DNA from: Streptomyces palmae
GTDB taxonomy: Bacteria; Actinomycetota; Actinomycetes; Streptomycetales; Streptomycetaceae
NCBI RefSeq assembly: GCF_004684805.1
Contig: NZ_SRID01000019.1
Span: 1 to 39,584 of the forward strand
DNA length: 39,584 nt
Direction: 5' to 3'
A program made the translations under genes and the position numbers. Numbering within the stretch: the first letter of the stretch is position 1; every line of letters begins with the position of its first letter. The notes below the pieces were generated by a model. It saw only the letters and a program-made list of their open reading frames with translations, was not told where the DNA came from and searched no databases. This document shows, one piece after another, positions 27,218 to 36,603 of this stretch.

Positions 27218-28221
27218 TGAAGACCGGTGCGTCCCCGGCGGTACCGGCCGCCGGGGCGGATCCAACCAGGAGCCCGGTGCGGCGCCCGCCGCACCGGTTC
27301 CTCCGGTGGTACCGGAAGTACGGGTTCGTGGCGGGGTTCCTGGCGGCCCCGCTGGCGATCTACGCGATCTTCGTGATCTCCCCGTTCGTACAGGCGATCT
27401 ACTACTCGTTCACCGACTGGACCGGACTGAGCTCGAACTTCAAGATGGTCGGGTTCAAGAACTACGACTGGCTGCTGCACGACGACCTGTTCTGGACGGC
27501 GGTCGGCCACAACATCCTGCTGCTGCTGGTGCTGCCCCTGGTCACGCTGGGGCTGGGGCTGTTCTTCGCCTTCATGCTGAACGTCGGCGGCCGGCGCCGG
27601 CGGAACGCGGCGGTCTCCGGAGTGCGCGGGGCCGGCGTCTACAAGATCGTCTACTTCTTCCCGCAGGTGCTGTCCATCGCGATCGTCGCGCTGCTGTTCC
27701 AGTACACCTACAACCCGCGCGACGGCATGCTCAACGCCGCGCTGGACGCGGTGGGCCTGGACTCGCTGGAGCAGCTGTGGCTGGGCGATCCCGACCTGGC
27801 CCTGTGGTGCCTGATGGCCGTGATGGTCTGGAGCAACGTCGGCTTCTACGTGGTGCTCTTCTCGGCGGGCATGAGCTCCATCCCCCGGGACTTCTACGAG
27901 GCCGCGCTGCTGGACGGCGCCAACCGCTTCCACACCTTCTTCCGGGTCACCCTGCCGCTGCTGTGGGACACCGTGCAGACCGGCTGGATCTACATGGGCA
28001 TCATCGCGCTGGACGCCTTCGCGGTGGTGCAGATCATGACCGTGGGACCGGGCGGCCCGGCCGACTCCACCGAGGTCATGGGCTACTACGTCTACACCAA
28101 GACGTTCCGCGACGGACAGGCCGGTCGGGCGACGGCCATCGGGGTGGCGATGCTGGTGGTCACCCTGATCTTCGCGGTGATCGTGTCCCGGCTCGGCCGG
28201 CGTGAACGGCTGGAGTACTGA
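27217..28221 (+). CDS. ngcF: ABC transporter permease NgcF
   Basis: A 334-residue inner-membrane permease of the MalF type with about six helices and the cytoplasmic EAA loop EAALLDGANRFHTFFRVTLPLL near the C-terminus, which docks to the ATPase. Start ATG shares one base with the ngcE stop (TGATG), so translation is coupled. The periplasmic loop between helices 3 and 4 includes YNPRDGMLNAALDAVGLDSLEQLWLG, typical of CUT1 permeases. Partner of NgcG in the GlcNAc/chitobiose importer. Confidence 0.85.
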   Translation: MKTGASPAVPAAGADPTRSPVRRPPHRFLRWYRKYGFVAGFLAAPLAIYAIFVISPFVQAIYYSFTDWTGLSSNFKMVGFKNYDWLLHDDLFWTAVGHNILLLLVLPLVTLGLGLFFAFMLNVGGRRRRNAAVSGVRGAGVYKIVYFFPQVLSIAIVALLFQYTYNPRDGMLNAALDAVGLDSLEQLWLGDPDLALWCLMAVMVWSNVGFYVVLFSAGMSSIPRDFYEAALLDGANRFHTFFRVTLPLLWDTVQTGWIYMGIIALDAFAVVQIMTVGPGGPADSTEVMGYYVYTKTFRDGQAGRATAIGVAMLVVTLIFAVIVSRLGRRERLEY

Positions 28222-28279
28222 TGCCGACCGCACAGCGGCGCCCCGACCGCCGCATGACCGCAGACCTGGGGGTGCCTCG

Positions 28280-29209
28280 GTGACCGCGCAAGCAGAACCC
28301 TCCGAACTCGGGGGTGTGATCCGCAAGGACGAGGCGCCGGAGGCCGGACCGCTGCCCGGACCGGCGACGGCCGGCCGGACCGGCGGCGAGGGCCGGGTGC
28401 TGAACGTCTTCTCGCACGGGGTGCTGGTGATCTGGGCCCTGATGGTCACCCTGCCCCTGCTGTGGGCGGTGATGAGCTCGCTGAAGACCGACAACGAGAT
28501 CCTCACCTCGCCCTGGGGGCTCCCCAACAGCCTCCACTTCGAGAACTGGTCGCGGGCCTGGAGCAAGTCGAACATCGGCGACTACTTCCTCAACACCGTG
28601 GTGGTGGTCGGCTGCTCGCTGTTCGGCACCATGCTGCTCGGCTCGATGGCCGCCTATGTGCTGGCCCGCTTCGAGTTCCCGGGCAAGCGGATCGTCTACT
28701 TCACCTTCGTCGGGGGCATGAGCTTCCCGATCATCCTGGCCCTGGTGCCGCTGTTCTACGTCATGAAGAACATGGCGCTGCTCAACACCTTCCACGGGCT
28801 GATCCTGGTCTACATCGCCTACTCACTGCCGTTCACCGTCTTCTTCCTCACCTCCTTCTTCAAGACCCTGCCCACCTCGGTGGCGGAGGCGGCGATGCTC
28901 GACGGGGCCTCGCAGACCCGCACCTTCTTCCAGGTGATGCTGCCCATGGCGAAGCCCGGACTGATCAGTGTCGGGATCTTCAACTTCCTGGGGCAGTGGA
29001 ACCAGTACATGCTGCCCACGGTGCTCAACACCGGTGACAACAAGGTCCTCACCCAGGGCCTGGTGGAACTCGCCGCCAGCCAGCAGTACCGGGGGGACTG
29101 GTCCGCACTCTTCGCCGGACTGGTGCTGGCCATGCTGCCGGTCCTCGGCGTCTACATCATCTTCCAGCGCCAGGTGCAGGCCGGCCTCACCGCCGGGGCG
29201 CTCAAATAG
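28280..29209 (+). CDS. ngcG: ABC transporter permease NgcG
   Basis: A 309-residue MalG-type permease. After a variable 40-residue N-terminal tail come six helices (VLVIWALMVTLPLLWAVMSSL first) with the EAA loop EAAMLDGASQTRTFFQVMLPMAKPGL and a standard end (FQRQVQAGLTAGALK). GTG at 28280 is the start that leaves the shortest tail; GGGGGTG just upstream may serve as ribosome site. It is 58 bases after ngcF, the last gene of the operon, and followed by a hairpin. Confidence 0.85.
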   Translation: MTAQAEPSELGGVIRKDEAPEAGPLPGPATAGRTGGEGRVLNVFSHGVLVIWALMVTLPLLWAVMSSLKTDNEILTSPWGLPNSLHFENWSRAWSKSNIGDYFLNTVVVVGCSLFGTMLLGSMAAYVLARFEFPGKRIVYFTFVGGMSFPIILALVPLFYVMKNMALLNTFHGLILVYIAYSLPFTVFFLTSFFKTLPTSVAEAAMLDGASQTRTFFQVMLPMAKPGLISVGIFNFLGQWNQYMLPTVLNTGDNKVLTQGLVELAASQQYRGDWSALFAGLVLAMLPVLGVYIIFQRQVQAGLTAGALK

Positions 29210-29276
29210 CCCACCCCCTGATCGGCCCGTCGGCCCGCCGGCCCGCTGACGTGAACATCTGAAGACAGACGTCGCC

Positions 29277-29312
29277 GCGGCGGCACCGAAACACCACATT
29301 CGGCGCCGCCGC
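29277..29312 (+). terminator. Terminator of the ngcEFG operon
   Basis: GCGGCGGC-a-CCGAA with TTCGG-c-GCCGCCGC, thirteen pairs with one internal A-C mismatch and an eight-base loop. Confidence 0.6.
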
Positions 29313-29363
29313 TGTGGCGTGGGTCACGCACGCCCTGCCGCGCCCCCGGTGCAAGCGGGCTCC

Positions 29364-29376
29364 TCGAGGTCTTGAC
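29364..29376 (+). promoter_or_regulatory. Possible Rok7B7 self-site upstream of rok7B7
   Basis: TCGAGGTCTTGAC fits 11 of 13 positions of the Rok7B7 consensus TTKAMKHSTTSAV as I remember it. Its TTGAC could also be part of a -35. Weak evidence by itself. Confidence 0.3.
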
Positions 29377-29490
29377 GGAGGACGACCAGGCTGGGTCGAC
29401 TTAGAGTTCACATGTTGGAGACACTGCCGGATCCCATCGCCGTGATCCGGGAGCGCGCGGTTGTCGTGCCGTACGTCGAGGCGGGAGTGG

Positions 29491-30696
29491 ATGGGCGTGG
29501 AGACTCCGGGATCGCAGTCATCGCTGCACCGGGCCAATCTTGAGCGGGTGGTGCGCGCGGTGCGCATGGCGGGCTCACTGACGCAGGCGGAGATCGCCCG
29601 CACGACCGGGCTGTCGGCGGCCACCGTCTCCAACATCGTCCGGGAGCTCAAGGAGGGCGGCACGGTCGAGGTCACCCCGACCTCGGCGGGCGGCCGGCGG
29701 GCGCGCAGCGTCTCGCTCAGCGGGGACGCGGGCCTGGTGGTCGGCGTGGACTTCGGCCACACCCACCTGCGGGTGGCGGTGGGCAACCTGGCCCACCAGG
29801 TGCTCGCCGAGGAGTCCGAGCCGCTGGATGTCGACGCCTCCGCCGCCCAGGGGCTGGACCGGGCGGAGCGCCTGGTCAGCCGCCTGATCGCGGACACCGG
29901 CAGCAGCGCGGACAAGGTCATCGGGGTGGGGCTGGGGGTGCCGGGCCCGATCGACGTGGGGTCCGGGGTGCTGGGCTCGACCGCGATCCTGCCCGGTTGG
30001 GCGGGCACCAATCCCCGCGACGAGCTGGCCTCCCGGCTCGGGGTCCCGGTGCACGTGGACAACGACGCCAACCTGGGCGCCCTCGGCGAGCTGGTCTGGG
30101 GCGCCGGCCGGGGGGTCGCGGACCTGGCGTACATCAAGGTGGCCAGCGGGGTCGGCGCCGGACTGGTGATCAGCGGGCAGATCTACCGGGGGCCGGGTGG
30201 CACCGCCGGCGAGATTGGGCACATCACCCTGGACGAGTCCGGGCCGGTGTGCCGCTGCGGCAACCGCGGCTGCCTGGAGACCTTCACGGCCGCCCGCTAT
30301 GTGCTGCCGTTGCTGCACTCCAGCCACGGAACCGATCTGACGGTGGAGCGCATGGTGCGGCTGGCCTCGGAGGGCGACCCCGGCTGCCGCCGGGTGGTGG
30401 CGGACGTGGGCCGGCACATCGGCAGCGGTGTGGCCAACCTCTGCAACCTGCTCAACCCCAGCCGGGTACTGCTCGGCGGCCATCTGGCCGAGGCCGGCGA
30501 CCTGGTGCTCAACCCGATCCGCGAGTCGGTGGCGCGGTACGCCATCCCCAGCGCCGCCGGTCAGCTGTCGGTGATGCCGGGCGCGCTCGGCGGCCGGGCC
30601 GAGGTGCTGGGCGCGCTGGCGCTGGTGCTCAGCGAGATGGGCGATGCCCCGCTGCTGGACGGCGTGGGGGCGGCGGGAGTGGCGGCGCAGGGCTGA
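29491..30696 (+). CDS. rok7B7: ROK-family transcriptional regulator Rok7B7
   Basis: A 401-residue regulator with N-terminal winged HTH (residues about 10-75: RANLERVVRAVRMAGSLTQAEIARTTGLSAATVSNIVREL) and a ROK sugar-kinase-like domain (VGVDFGHTHLRVAVGNL; GVGLGVPGPID; VHVDNDANLGALGE). The zinc site is intact: H244 in GEIGHITL and C254, C256, C261 in CRCGNRGC. Between the Ngc and Xyl importers it corresponds to Rok7B7, known in Streptomyces to control xylose transport, carbon catabolite repression and antibiotic production. ATG is preceded by GGGAG. A sequence fitting its reported consensus lies before xylF. Confidence 0.9.
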   Translation: MGVETPGSQSSLHRANLERVVRAVRMAGSLTQAEIARTTGLSAATVSNIVRELKEGGTVEVTPTSAGGRRARSVSLSGDAGLVVGVDFGHTHLRVAVGNLAHQVLAEESEPLDVDASAAQGLDRAERLVSRLIADTGSSADKVIGVGLGVPGPIDVGSGVLGSTAILPGWAGTNPRDELASRLGVPVHVDNDANLGALGELVWGAGRGVADLAYIKVASGVGAGLVISGQIYRGPGGTAGEIGHITLDESGPVCRCGNRGCLETFTAARYVLPLLHSSHGTDLTVERMVRLASEGDPGCRRVVADVGRHIGSGVANLCNLLNPSRVLLGGHLAEAGDLVLNPIRESVARYAIPSAAGQLSVMPGALGGRAEVLGALALVLSEMGDAPLLDGVGAAGVAAQG

Positions 30697-30781
30697 CAGG
30701 GGCGCGCAGAGCGCCGAACTCCCCGACGATCGGCCGGCTGGGAGGGCCGGCCATGCGGTGCTGAGTTCAGACAGCTTACGA

Positions 30782-30797
30782 ATGGCACCGTTGCCAT
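30782..30797. promoter_or_regulatory. Palindrome in the xylF upstream region
   Basis: Perfect ATGGCA-CCGT-TGCCAT, six-base arms, 12 bases upstream of the Rok7B7-like site. Could bind a second regulator. Confidence 0.4.
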
Positions 30798-30800
30798 CTC

Positions 30801-30821
30801 GTTAAGAATTTACTTCTTGAC
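30801..30821 (+). promoter_or_regulatory. Rok7B7-like operator upstream of xylF
   Basis: TTTACTTCTTGAC (30809-30821) matches all 13 positions of the consensus TTKAMKHSTTSAV recalled for S. avermitilis Rok7B7. It is the right half of the dyad GTTAAGAA-N5-TTCTTGAC (one mismatch). It lies 76 bases before the xylF ATG in an AT-rich promoter region. Confidence 0.6.
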
Positions 30822-30896
30822 GCCAACAGTGAGGCCGAGTTGACTTTCCGTCACCTCGGCCGCTTTGACGCGGCCTCGTCAGGGAGGTCACCCCAC

Positions 30897-32000
30897 ATGA
30901 GCGCTTCCGTGCGTCGTTTCGCCATGGCCACCGCCGCCATATCGATGGCCGCCGCCCTCGCCGCCTGTGGTACCGCCAAGGAAGCCGGCGACAAGAAGGA
31001 CACGGTCAAGAAGAAGAAGTCCGGCCCGCTCTCCATCGCCCTGCTCCTGCCCGAGGACCAGACGGCGCGCTACGAGAAATTCGACCGACGCCTGATCACC
31101 AAGCACGTCAAGGAGCTGTGCGCCGACTGCACCGTGCACTACGCCAACGCCAAGTCGGACGTCGCCGGCCAGCAGCAGCAGATGGACTCCATGATCACCA
31201 AGGGCGTGGACGTGATCATCCTGGACGCGGTGGACTCCAAGTCCGCCGCCGGATCGGTCAAGAAGGCCGACAAGGCGGGCATCCCGGTCGTCGCCTATGA
31301 CCGGCTCGCCGAGGGCCCGGTCTCCGCCTACACCTCCTTCGACAACGAGGAGGTGGGCAAGGTCCAGGGCAGGGCGCTGCTCAAGGCCCTGGGCGCCAAG
31401 GCCGGCGACGGCGAGATCGTCATGCTCAACGGCTGGGAGGCCGACCCCAACTCCGCCTCGTACAAGAAGGGCGCGCTCTCCGTCCTGGAGGGCAAGGTCA
31501 AGATCGGCAAGTCCTACGACGTGGACCGCTGGCTGGCCGAGAAGGCCAACGAGAACATGGCCGGCGCGATCTCCTCGCTGGGCAAGGACAAGATCATCGG
31601 CGTCTACGCCGCCAACGACAACATGGCCGGCGGCGCCATCACCGCGCTCAAGAGCGGCGGTGTCGACCCGCTGCCCCCGGTCACCGGCCAGGACGCCGAG
31701 CTCGCCGGCGTGCAGCGGGTGCTCAGCGGCGACCAGTACATGAGCGTGTACAAGCCGTACGAGCCGGAGGCCGCGGCCGCCGCCGAGATGGCCATCGCCC
31801 TCGGCCGCGGCGCGAAGGTCGACGCCGCCGGCACCGTGGACAGCCCCACCACCAAGGGCATTCCGGCCACCTTGATCACCCCGATCGCGCTGACCAAGGA
31901 GAACGTCAAGGACACGATCGTCAAGGACGGCCTGTGGCCGGTCGACAAGATCTGCACGGCCAAGTACGCGGCGGCCTGCCGGGCGGCGGGCCTGAAGTGA
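30897..32000 (+). CDS. xylF: Xylose ABC transporter substrate-binding lipoprotein XylF
   Basis: A 367-residue lipoprotein of the ribose/xylose-binding (periplasmic binding protein type 1) family. Signal peptide MSASVRRFAMATAAISMAAA, lipobox ALAAC with C24, a charged Lys-rich spacer, then the two-lobe fold (SIALLLPEDQTARYEKFDRRL, QQQQMDSMITKGVDVIILDAVDS, GIPVVAYDR, VYAANDNMAGGAITAL, VTGQDAELAGVQRVLSGDQYMSVYKP). These match XylF of E. coli and Streptomyces. ATG has AGGGAGG nine bases upstream. First gene of xylFGH, next to its presumed regulator. A repeat-rich intergenic hairpin region separates it from xylG. Confidence 0.9.
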   Translation: MSASVRRFAMATAAISMAAALAACGTAKEAGDKKDTVKKKKSGPLSIALLLPEDQTARYEKFDRRLITKHVKELCADCTVHYANAKSDVAGQQQQMDSMITKGVDVIILDAVDSKSAAGSVKKADKAGIPVVAYDRLAEGPVSAYTSFDNEEVGKVQGRALLKALGAKAGDGEIVMLNGWEADPNSASYKKGALSVLEGKVKIGKSYDVDRWLAEKANENMAGAISSLGKDKIIGVYAANDNMAGGAITALKSGGVDPLPPVTGQDAELAGVQRVLSGDQYMSVYKPYEPEAAAAAEMAIALGRGAKVDAAGTVDSPTTKGIPATLITPIALTKENVKDTIVKDGLWPVDKICTAKYAAACRAAGLK

Positions 32001-32029
32001 CCTGGACGCTCCGCTGGGGTGCGCCTGTG

Positions 32030-32115
32030 TACTGCGGGTTGGCTGTGGTTGGTCGCGCAGTTCCTCCCCCAGACTCCGTCCGGGGGGACCCCCAGCGCCC
32101 CTTGCGGGGCGCCCC
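32030..32115 (+). repeat. Nested Streptomyces intergenic repeat with hairpins between xylF and xylG
   Basis: Contains the dispersed Streptomyces repeat reading GGTCGCGCAGTTCC...GCGCCCC-TTGC-GGGGCGC (stem 32095-32101 / 32106-32112). It is interrupted by a second common element (CCCCCAGACTCCGTCCGGGG). Recognition as genome-wide repeats is from memory. Folded in mRNA it could protect the xylF transcript and lower xylG/H expression. Confidence 0.5.
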
Positions 32116-32226
32116 GCCGGCGGCGGGCCCGCCCGTGAACAGTCGCCGGGGGGACCGGCTCGCCACGTCCCCCGCGATCCGCGGGGCCGGAGGGCCGGCC
32201 CCTGCCCAAGATCGGAGATGGCCATC

Positions 32227-33006
32227 GTGCCGAACGAACCCGTACTGGCCCTGCGCGGGATCTCCAAGCGCTTCGGCGCCGTCCAGGCGCTCACCGAGGT
32301 GCATCTGGAGGTCCACGCGGGCGAGGTGGTCGCCCTGGTCGGCGACAACGGCGCCGGCAAGTCCACCCTCGTCAAGACCATCGCCGGGGTCGGTCCCGCC
32401 GACGGCGGCGTCATCGAGTGGTGCGGGCGCCCCGTCCAGGTGAACCGCCCGCACGACGCCCAGGAGCTGGGCATCGCCACCGTCTACCAGGACCTCGCGC
32501 TCTGCGACAACCTCGACGTCGTCGGCAACCTCTTCCTCGGACGGGAGATCCGCCGCGCCGGGGTGCTCGACGAGATCGAGATGGAGCGCCGCTCCCGCGA
32601 ACTGCTGCACACCCTCTCCATCCGCATCCCCAGCGTCCGGATCCCCGTGGCGGCTCTCTCCGGCGGCCAGCGGCAGACCGTGGCGATCGCCCGCTCCATG
32701 CTCGGCGAGCCCCGGCTGGTGATCCTCGACGAGCCGACCGCCGCCCTGGGCGTGGAGCAGACCGCCCAGGTGCTCGACCTGGTGGAGCGGCTGCGCGAGC
32801 GGGGCCTGGCGGTCATCCTCATCAGCCACAACATGGCCGACGTCAAGGCGGTCGCGGACACCGTGGCGGTGCTCCGGCTGGGCCGCAACAACGGCACCTT
32901 CGACGTCGCGTCCACTTCTCAGGAAGAGATCGTCTCCGCCATCACCGGCGCCACGGACAACGCCGTGACCCGCCGCAGGGCGCGCACCGCGGAGGTCGGC
33001 CGATGA
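32227..33006 (+). CDS. xylG: Xylose ABC transporter ATP-binding protein XylG
   Basis: A 259-residue ATPase powering xylose import. Walker A GDNGAGKST at 39-47, signature LSGGQRQTVAIARSM from 144, Walker B LVILDEP with D168/E169, and the H-loop in ISHN. It has a single nucleotide-binding domain, unlike the two-domain XylG/RbsA of enteric bacteria, so it should work as a homodimer. GTG at 32227 is chosen because GGAG lies nine bases upstream. An ATG at 32218 is in frame but directly abuts that GGAG. It overlaps xylH by four bases (ATGA). Confidence 0.88.
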   Translation: MPNEPVLALRGISKRFGAVQALTEVHLEVHAGEVVALVGDNGAGKSTLVKTIAGVGPADGGVIEWCGRPVQVNRPHDAQELGIATVYQDLALCDNLDVVGNLFLGREIRRAGVLDEIEMERRSRELLHTLSIRIPSVRIPVAALSGGQRQTVAIARSMLGEPRLVILDEPTAALGVEQTAQVLDLVERLRERGLAVILISHNMADVKAVADTVAVLRLGRNNGTFDVASTSQEEIVSAITGATDNAVTRRRARTAEVGR

Positions 33007-34283
33007 CCGGCGACATCATCGAGAAGGACAGCCCGAAGGACGAGGCGGCCGCGCGGGGCGCGGTCGCCGCGGTGGACCCCCGGCTGCTGGTACGCGAGGA
33101 GGGCCTGAAGGGCTATCTGCTCGAGTTCTGGCGCAAGCTGCGCGGCGGCGACCTCGGTTCGCTGCCGGTGGTCGTGGGCCTCGCCGCCATCTGGGCCGTC
33201 TTCCAGTGGCGGGACGACGCCTTCCTCTCCCCGAAGAACCTCTCCGACCTGTCCATCCTGATCGTCGGCACCGGTCTGATCTCGGTCGGCGTGGTCTTCG
33301 TGCTGCTGCTCGGGGAGATCGACCTGTCGGTGGGCTCGCTCAGCGGCCTGGCCGCCGCCATCGTCGCCGTGCTCAGCGTCAACCACGGGGTGCCCGAGTG
33401 GCTGGCGGTGCTGGCCGCGCTCGGCGCCGGCGCGGTACTCGGCGCGCTGCACGGCGTCTTCTTCGCCAAGATCGGCGTGCCCGCCTTCGTGGTCACCCTG
33501 GCCGGACTGCTGGCCTGGGAGGGCCTCAAGCAGCAGGTACTGGGCACCACCGGCAGCATCAGCATGGACGAGGACGGCTTCGTGGCCTCCCTCACCTCGC
33601 ACTACTTCAGCCAGGTGGCCGCCGCCTACGGTGCGGCCGGCCTCGCGGTGGCCGGGTACTTCCTGGCACAGTTCCTGGACGCCCGGCGGCGCCGGGCCGC
33701 GGGCATCCCGTTCCGTCCGATGGCCGACATCCTGGTACGCACCGGGGTGCTGGCGGTCCTCCTCCTCGCCGCGGCCTGGAAGCTCAACGAGTACATGGGG
33801 CTGCCGCTGGCTCTGGTGATCTTCGTGGTGGTGCTGGTCCTCTTCGACTTCGTACTGCGCCGCACCCCCTACGGCCGCAAGGTCCTCGCGCTCGGCGGCA
33901 ACGTCGAGGCCGCCCGCCGCGCCGGTATCAACGTGGACCTGGTGCGTATCTCGGTCTTCGCGCTGTCCGGGCTGATGGCCGCCTGCGGCGGACTGATCAT
34001 CGCCTCCCGGATCACCTCGGCGGCCCAGAGCGCCGGTACCGGCACCCTGCTGATGGAGGCCATCGCGGCGGCCGTGATCGGCGGCACCAGTCTCTTCGGC
34101 GGACGCGGGAGTGTGTGGTCGGCGCTGCTGGGCATGCTGGTGATCGGCTCGATCGCCTCCGGGATGGCGCTGCTGGGCATCGCCACCTCCGTACAGAACA
34201 TGATCACCGGCGGGGTGCTGCTGGCCGCCGTGGTGATCGACTCGGTCTCCCGCCGCACCCAGCGCTCGGCGGGACGCGGCTGA
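33003..34283 (+). CDS. xylH: Xylose ABC transporter permease XylH
   Basis: A 426-residue permease of the BPD-transp-2 (RbsC/XylH) family with about ten or more membrane helices. Family motifs: [63 protein letters not shown] (the ATPase-contact loop) and [28 protein letters not shown] overlaps the xylG stop. The length and the long central insert ([15 protein letters not shown]) are typical of XylH rather than RbsC. Last gene of the operon. Confidence 0.9.
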   Translation: MTGDIIEKDSPKDEAAARGAVAAVDPRLLVREEGLKGYLLEFWRKLRGGDLGSLPVVVGLAAIWAVFQWRDDAFLSPKNLSDLSILIVGTGLISVGVVFVLLLGEIDLSVGSLSGLAAAIVAVLSVNHGVPEWLAVLAALGAGAVLGALHGVFFAKIGVPAFVVTLAGLLAWEGLKQQVLGTTGSISMDEDGFVASLTSHYFSQVAAAYGAAGLAVAGYFLAQFLDARRRRAAGIPFRPMADILVRTGVLAVLLLAAAWKLNEYMGLPLALVIFVVVLVLFDFVLRRTPYGRKVLALGGNVEAARRAGINVDLVRISVFALSGLMAACGGLIIASRITSAAQSAGTGTLLMEAIAAAVIGGTSLFGGRGSVWSALLGMLVIGSIASGMALLGIATSVQNMITGGVLLAAVVIDSVSRRTQRSAGRG

Positions 34284-34382
34284 CCCGCCGCGCCGGGAGA
34301 CCCCGGGATGTGCCCGGTGCCGTTCCCCGGACCGGCCCCGGGTACACCCGCGCCGGCGGCCCGCCGCGTCATGGCTCACATG

Positions 34383-34404
34383 GCCCGGGTCGATCAGCCC
34401 GGGC
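34383..34404 (+). terminator. Hairpin between xylH and dxs
   Basis: GCCCGGG-N8-CCCGGGC stem at 34383-34389 / 34398-34404. It is 100 bases past xylH and just before AT-richer DNA with a -10-like TAGACT ahead of dxs. May be the xyl terminator or part of the dxs control region. Confidence 0.35.
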
Positions 34405-34464
34405 GCGGGTAGAACATTAGACTCATCAGACCGGCCATGCCCGATCGATTGCAAGGAGGCACGG

Positions 34465-36411
34465 GTGCTGCTGACCCGCATCAGGGGACCGCGCGATCTG
34501 GACCGGCTCTCCCCAGGCCAGCTGGACCAGCTCGCGGCGGAGATCCGCACCTTCCTGGTCGAAGAGGTCTCCAAGACCGGCGGTCACCTCGGGCCCAACC
34601 TCGGCGTGGTCGAGCTGACCATCGCCCTGCACCGGGTCTTCCACAGCCCCAGGGACAAGGTGCTCTTCGACACCGGGCACCAGTCGTATGTGCACAAGCT
34701 GCTCACCGGGCGGCAGGACTTCTCCAAGCTCAAGGGCAAGGGCGGACTCTCCGGCTACCCCAGCCGCGCCGAGTCCGAGCACGACGTCATCGAGAACAGC
34801 CACGCCTCCACCGTCCTGGGCTGGGCCGAGGGCATCGCCAAGGCCAACGAGGTGCTCGGCCGGCGGGACCACCACGTGGCCGCGGTGATCGGGGACGGCG
34901 CGCTCACCGGCGGCATGGCCTGGGAGGCGCTGAACAACATCGCCGCCGCCAAGGACCGCCCGCTGGTCATCGTGGTCAACGACAACGAGCGGTCCTACGC
35001 GCCCACCATCGGCGGCCTCGCCAACCACCTGGCCACCTTGCGCACCACCGACGGCTACGAGCGTTTCCTGGCCCGCGGCAAGGACATCCTGGAGCGCACC
35101 CCGGTGGTCGGCCGGCCGCTCTACGAGACGCTGCACGGCGCCAAGAAGGGGCTCAAGGACTTCATCGCCCCGCAGGGCATGTTCGAGGACCTGGGGCTGA
35201 AGTACGTCGGCCCCATCGACGGCCACGACATCGAGGCCCTGGAGTCCGCGCTCCAGCGCGCCAAGCGCTTCAACGGGCCGGTCATCGTGCACTGCCTCAC
35301 CGAGAAGGGCCGCGGCTACCAGCCCGCCCTCCAGGACGAGGCCGACCGCTTCCATGCCGTCGGCAAGATCCACCCGGACACCGGGCTGCCGATCTCCGCC
35401 TCCGGCGCCGACTGGACCTCGGTCTTCGGCGAGGAGATGGTCAAGCTCGGCGAGGAGCGCCAGGACATCGTGGCGATCACCGCCGCCATGCTCCAGCCGG
35501 TGGGCCTGGACAAGTTCGCCAAGCGCTTCCCGGACCGGGTCTACGACGTGGGCATCGCCGAGCAGCACGCGGCGGTCTCGGCGGCGGGGCTGGCCACCGG
35601 CGGGCTGCACCCGGTGTTCGCCGTCTACGCCACCTTCCTCAACCGCGCCTTCGACCAGGTGCTGATGGACGTGGCGCTGCACAGGTGCGGGGTGACCTTC
35701 GTCCTGGACCGGGCCGGCATCACCGGCACCGACGGGGCCAGCCACAACGGCATGTGGGACATGTCGATCCTCCAGGTGGTGCCCGGGCTGCGGATCGCCG
35801 CCCCGCGCGACGCCGACCAGGTACGGGCCCAGCTGCGCGAGGCCGTCCAGGTGAGCGACGCTCCCACCGTGGTCCGCTACTCCAAGGGCGCCGTCGGCCC
35901 CGCGGTCGAGGCGGTCGGCCGGGTCGGCGGCATGGACGTGCTGCGCCGGCCGGCCACCGAGCGGCCGGACGTCCTGCTGGTCTCGGTCGGCGCGCTGGCC
36001 CCGATGTGCCTGGAGATCGCCGACCTGCTGGACAAGCAGGGCATCTCCACCACCGTGGTCGACCCGCGCTGGGTCAAGCCGGTCGACGAGGCGCTGCCCG
36101 CGCTCGCCGCCCGCCACCGGGTGGTGGTCACCGTCGAGGACAACATCCGGGTGGGCGGCGTCGGTTCCGCCGTGTCCCAGGCCCTGCGCGACGCGGGGGT
36201 GGACATCCCGCTGCGCGACTTCGGCATCCCGCCGCGCTTCCTCGACCACGCCTCCCGCAAGGAGGTGCTGGCCGAGATCGGGCTGACCGCCCCGGACATC
36301 GCCCGCCAGGTCACCGGTCTGGTCTCGCGCATCGACGGGCGACTCGACGCGGGCGCCGCCGACGCCGAGGGCGCCGCCAGCTCCCACGCCTCGTCCACCA
36401 CCCTCAACTGA
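34465..36411 (+). CDS. dxs: 1-Deoxy-D-xylulose-5-phosphate synthase
   Basis: A 648-residue thiamine-diphosphate enzyme condensing pyruvate and glyceraldehyde 3-phosphate, the first step of the MEP isoprenoid pathway. The ThDP/Mg motif [16 protein letters not shown] is at 143-158, the N-terminal histidine motif in [15 protein letters not shown], and the second-domain catalytic glutamate E366 in [10 protein letters not shown]. Also seen are the substrate motif [18 protein letters not shown] and the C-terminal transketolase domain ([17 protein letters not shown]). GTG start six bases after AAGGAGG. Its end is marked by a large hairpin. Streptomyces often carry a second dxs elsewhere. Confidence 0.97.
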   Translation: MLLTRIRGPRDLDRLSPGQLDQLAAEIRTFLVEEVSKTGGHLGPNLGVVELTIALHRVFHSPRDKVLFDTGHQSYVHKLLTGRQDFSKLKGKGGLSGYPSRAESEHDVIENSHASTVLGWAEGIAKANEVLGRRDHHVAAVIGDGALTGGMAWEALNNIAAAKDRPLVIVVNDNERSYAPTIGGLANHLATLRTTDGYERFLARGKDILERTPVVGRPLYETLHGAKKGLKDFIAPQGMFEDLGLKYVGPIDGHDIEALESALQRAKRFNGPVIVHCLTEKGRGYQPALQDEADRFHAVGKIHPDTGLPISASGADWTSVFGEEMVKLGEERQDIVAITAAMLQPVGLDKFAKRFPDRVYDVGIAEQHAAVSAAGLATGGLHPVFAVYATFLNRAFDQVLMDVALHRCGVTFVLDRAGITGTDGASHNGMWDMSILQVVPGLRIAAPRDADQVRAQLREAVQVSDAPTVVRYSKGAVGPAVEAVGRVGGMDVLRRPATERPDVLLVSVGALAPMCLEIADLLDKQGISTTVVDPRWVKPVDEALPALAARHRVVVTVEDNIRVGGVGSAVSQALRDAGVDIPLRDFGIPPRFLDHASRKEVLAEIGLTAPDIARQVTGLVSRIDGRLDAGAADAEGAASSHASSTTLN

Positions 36412-36428
36412 GCCGACCCTCGGCGACC

Positions 36429-36479
36429 GGGCCGGTCGGCGCGCCAGGCACCCTTCGCGGGCGCTGCGCCGACCGGCCC
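36429..36479 (+). terminator. Terminator-like long hairpin after dxs
   Basis: Perfect fourteen-base arms GGGCCGGTCGGCGC and GCGCCGACCGGCCC (36429-36442 / 36466-36479) with a 23-base loop, 18 bases past the dxs stop. Confidence 0.6.
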
Positions 36480-36603
36480 AGTGCGTGGTGCGCCCGGCGC
36501 ACTCGTACGGATGAAACGCGCCTCGCGGCGCAGCGTGCGCGCTCCGGCTCCCCGCCGGTTGCCAGAACCTTGGCGCGGACGGGCGAAGCGTGGAGGTGTG
36601 CCG

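Noticed and set aside
34284..34464. Thiamine (TPP) riboswitch before dxs, since the enzyme uses thiamine diphosphate
   Set aside because: No CUGAGA-type core could be found in the leader, and dxs is not usually TPP-regulated.
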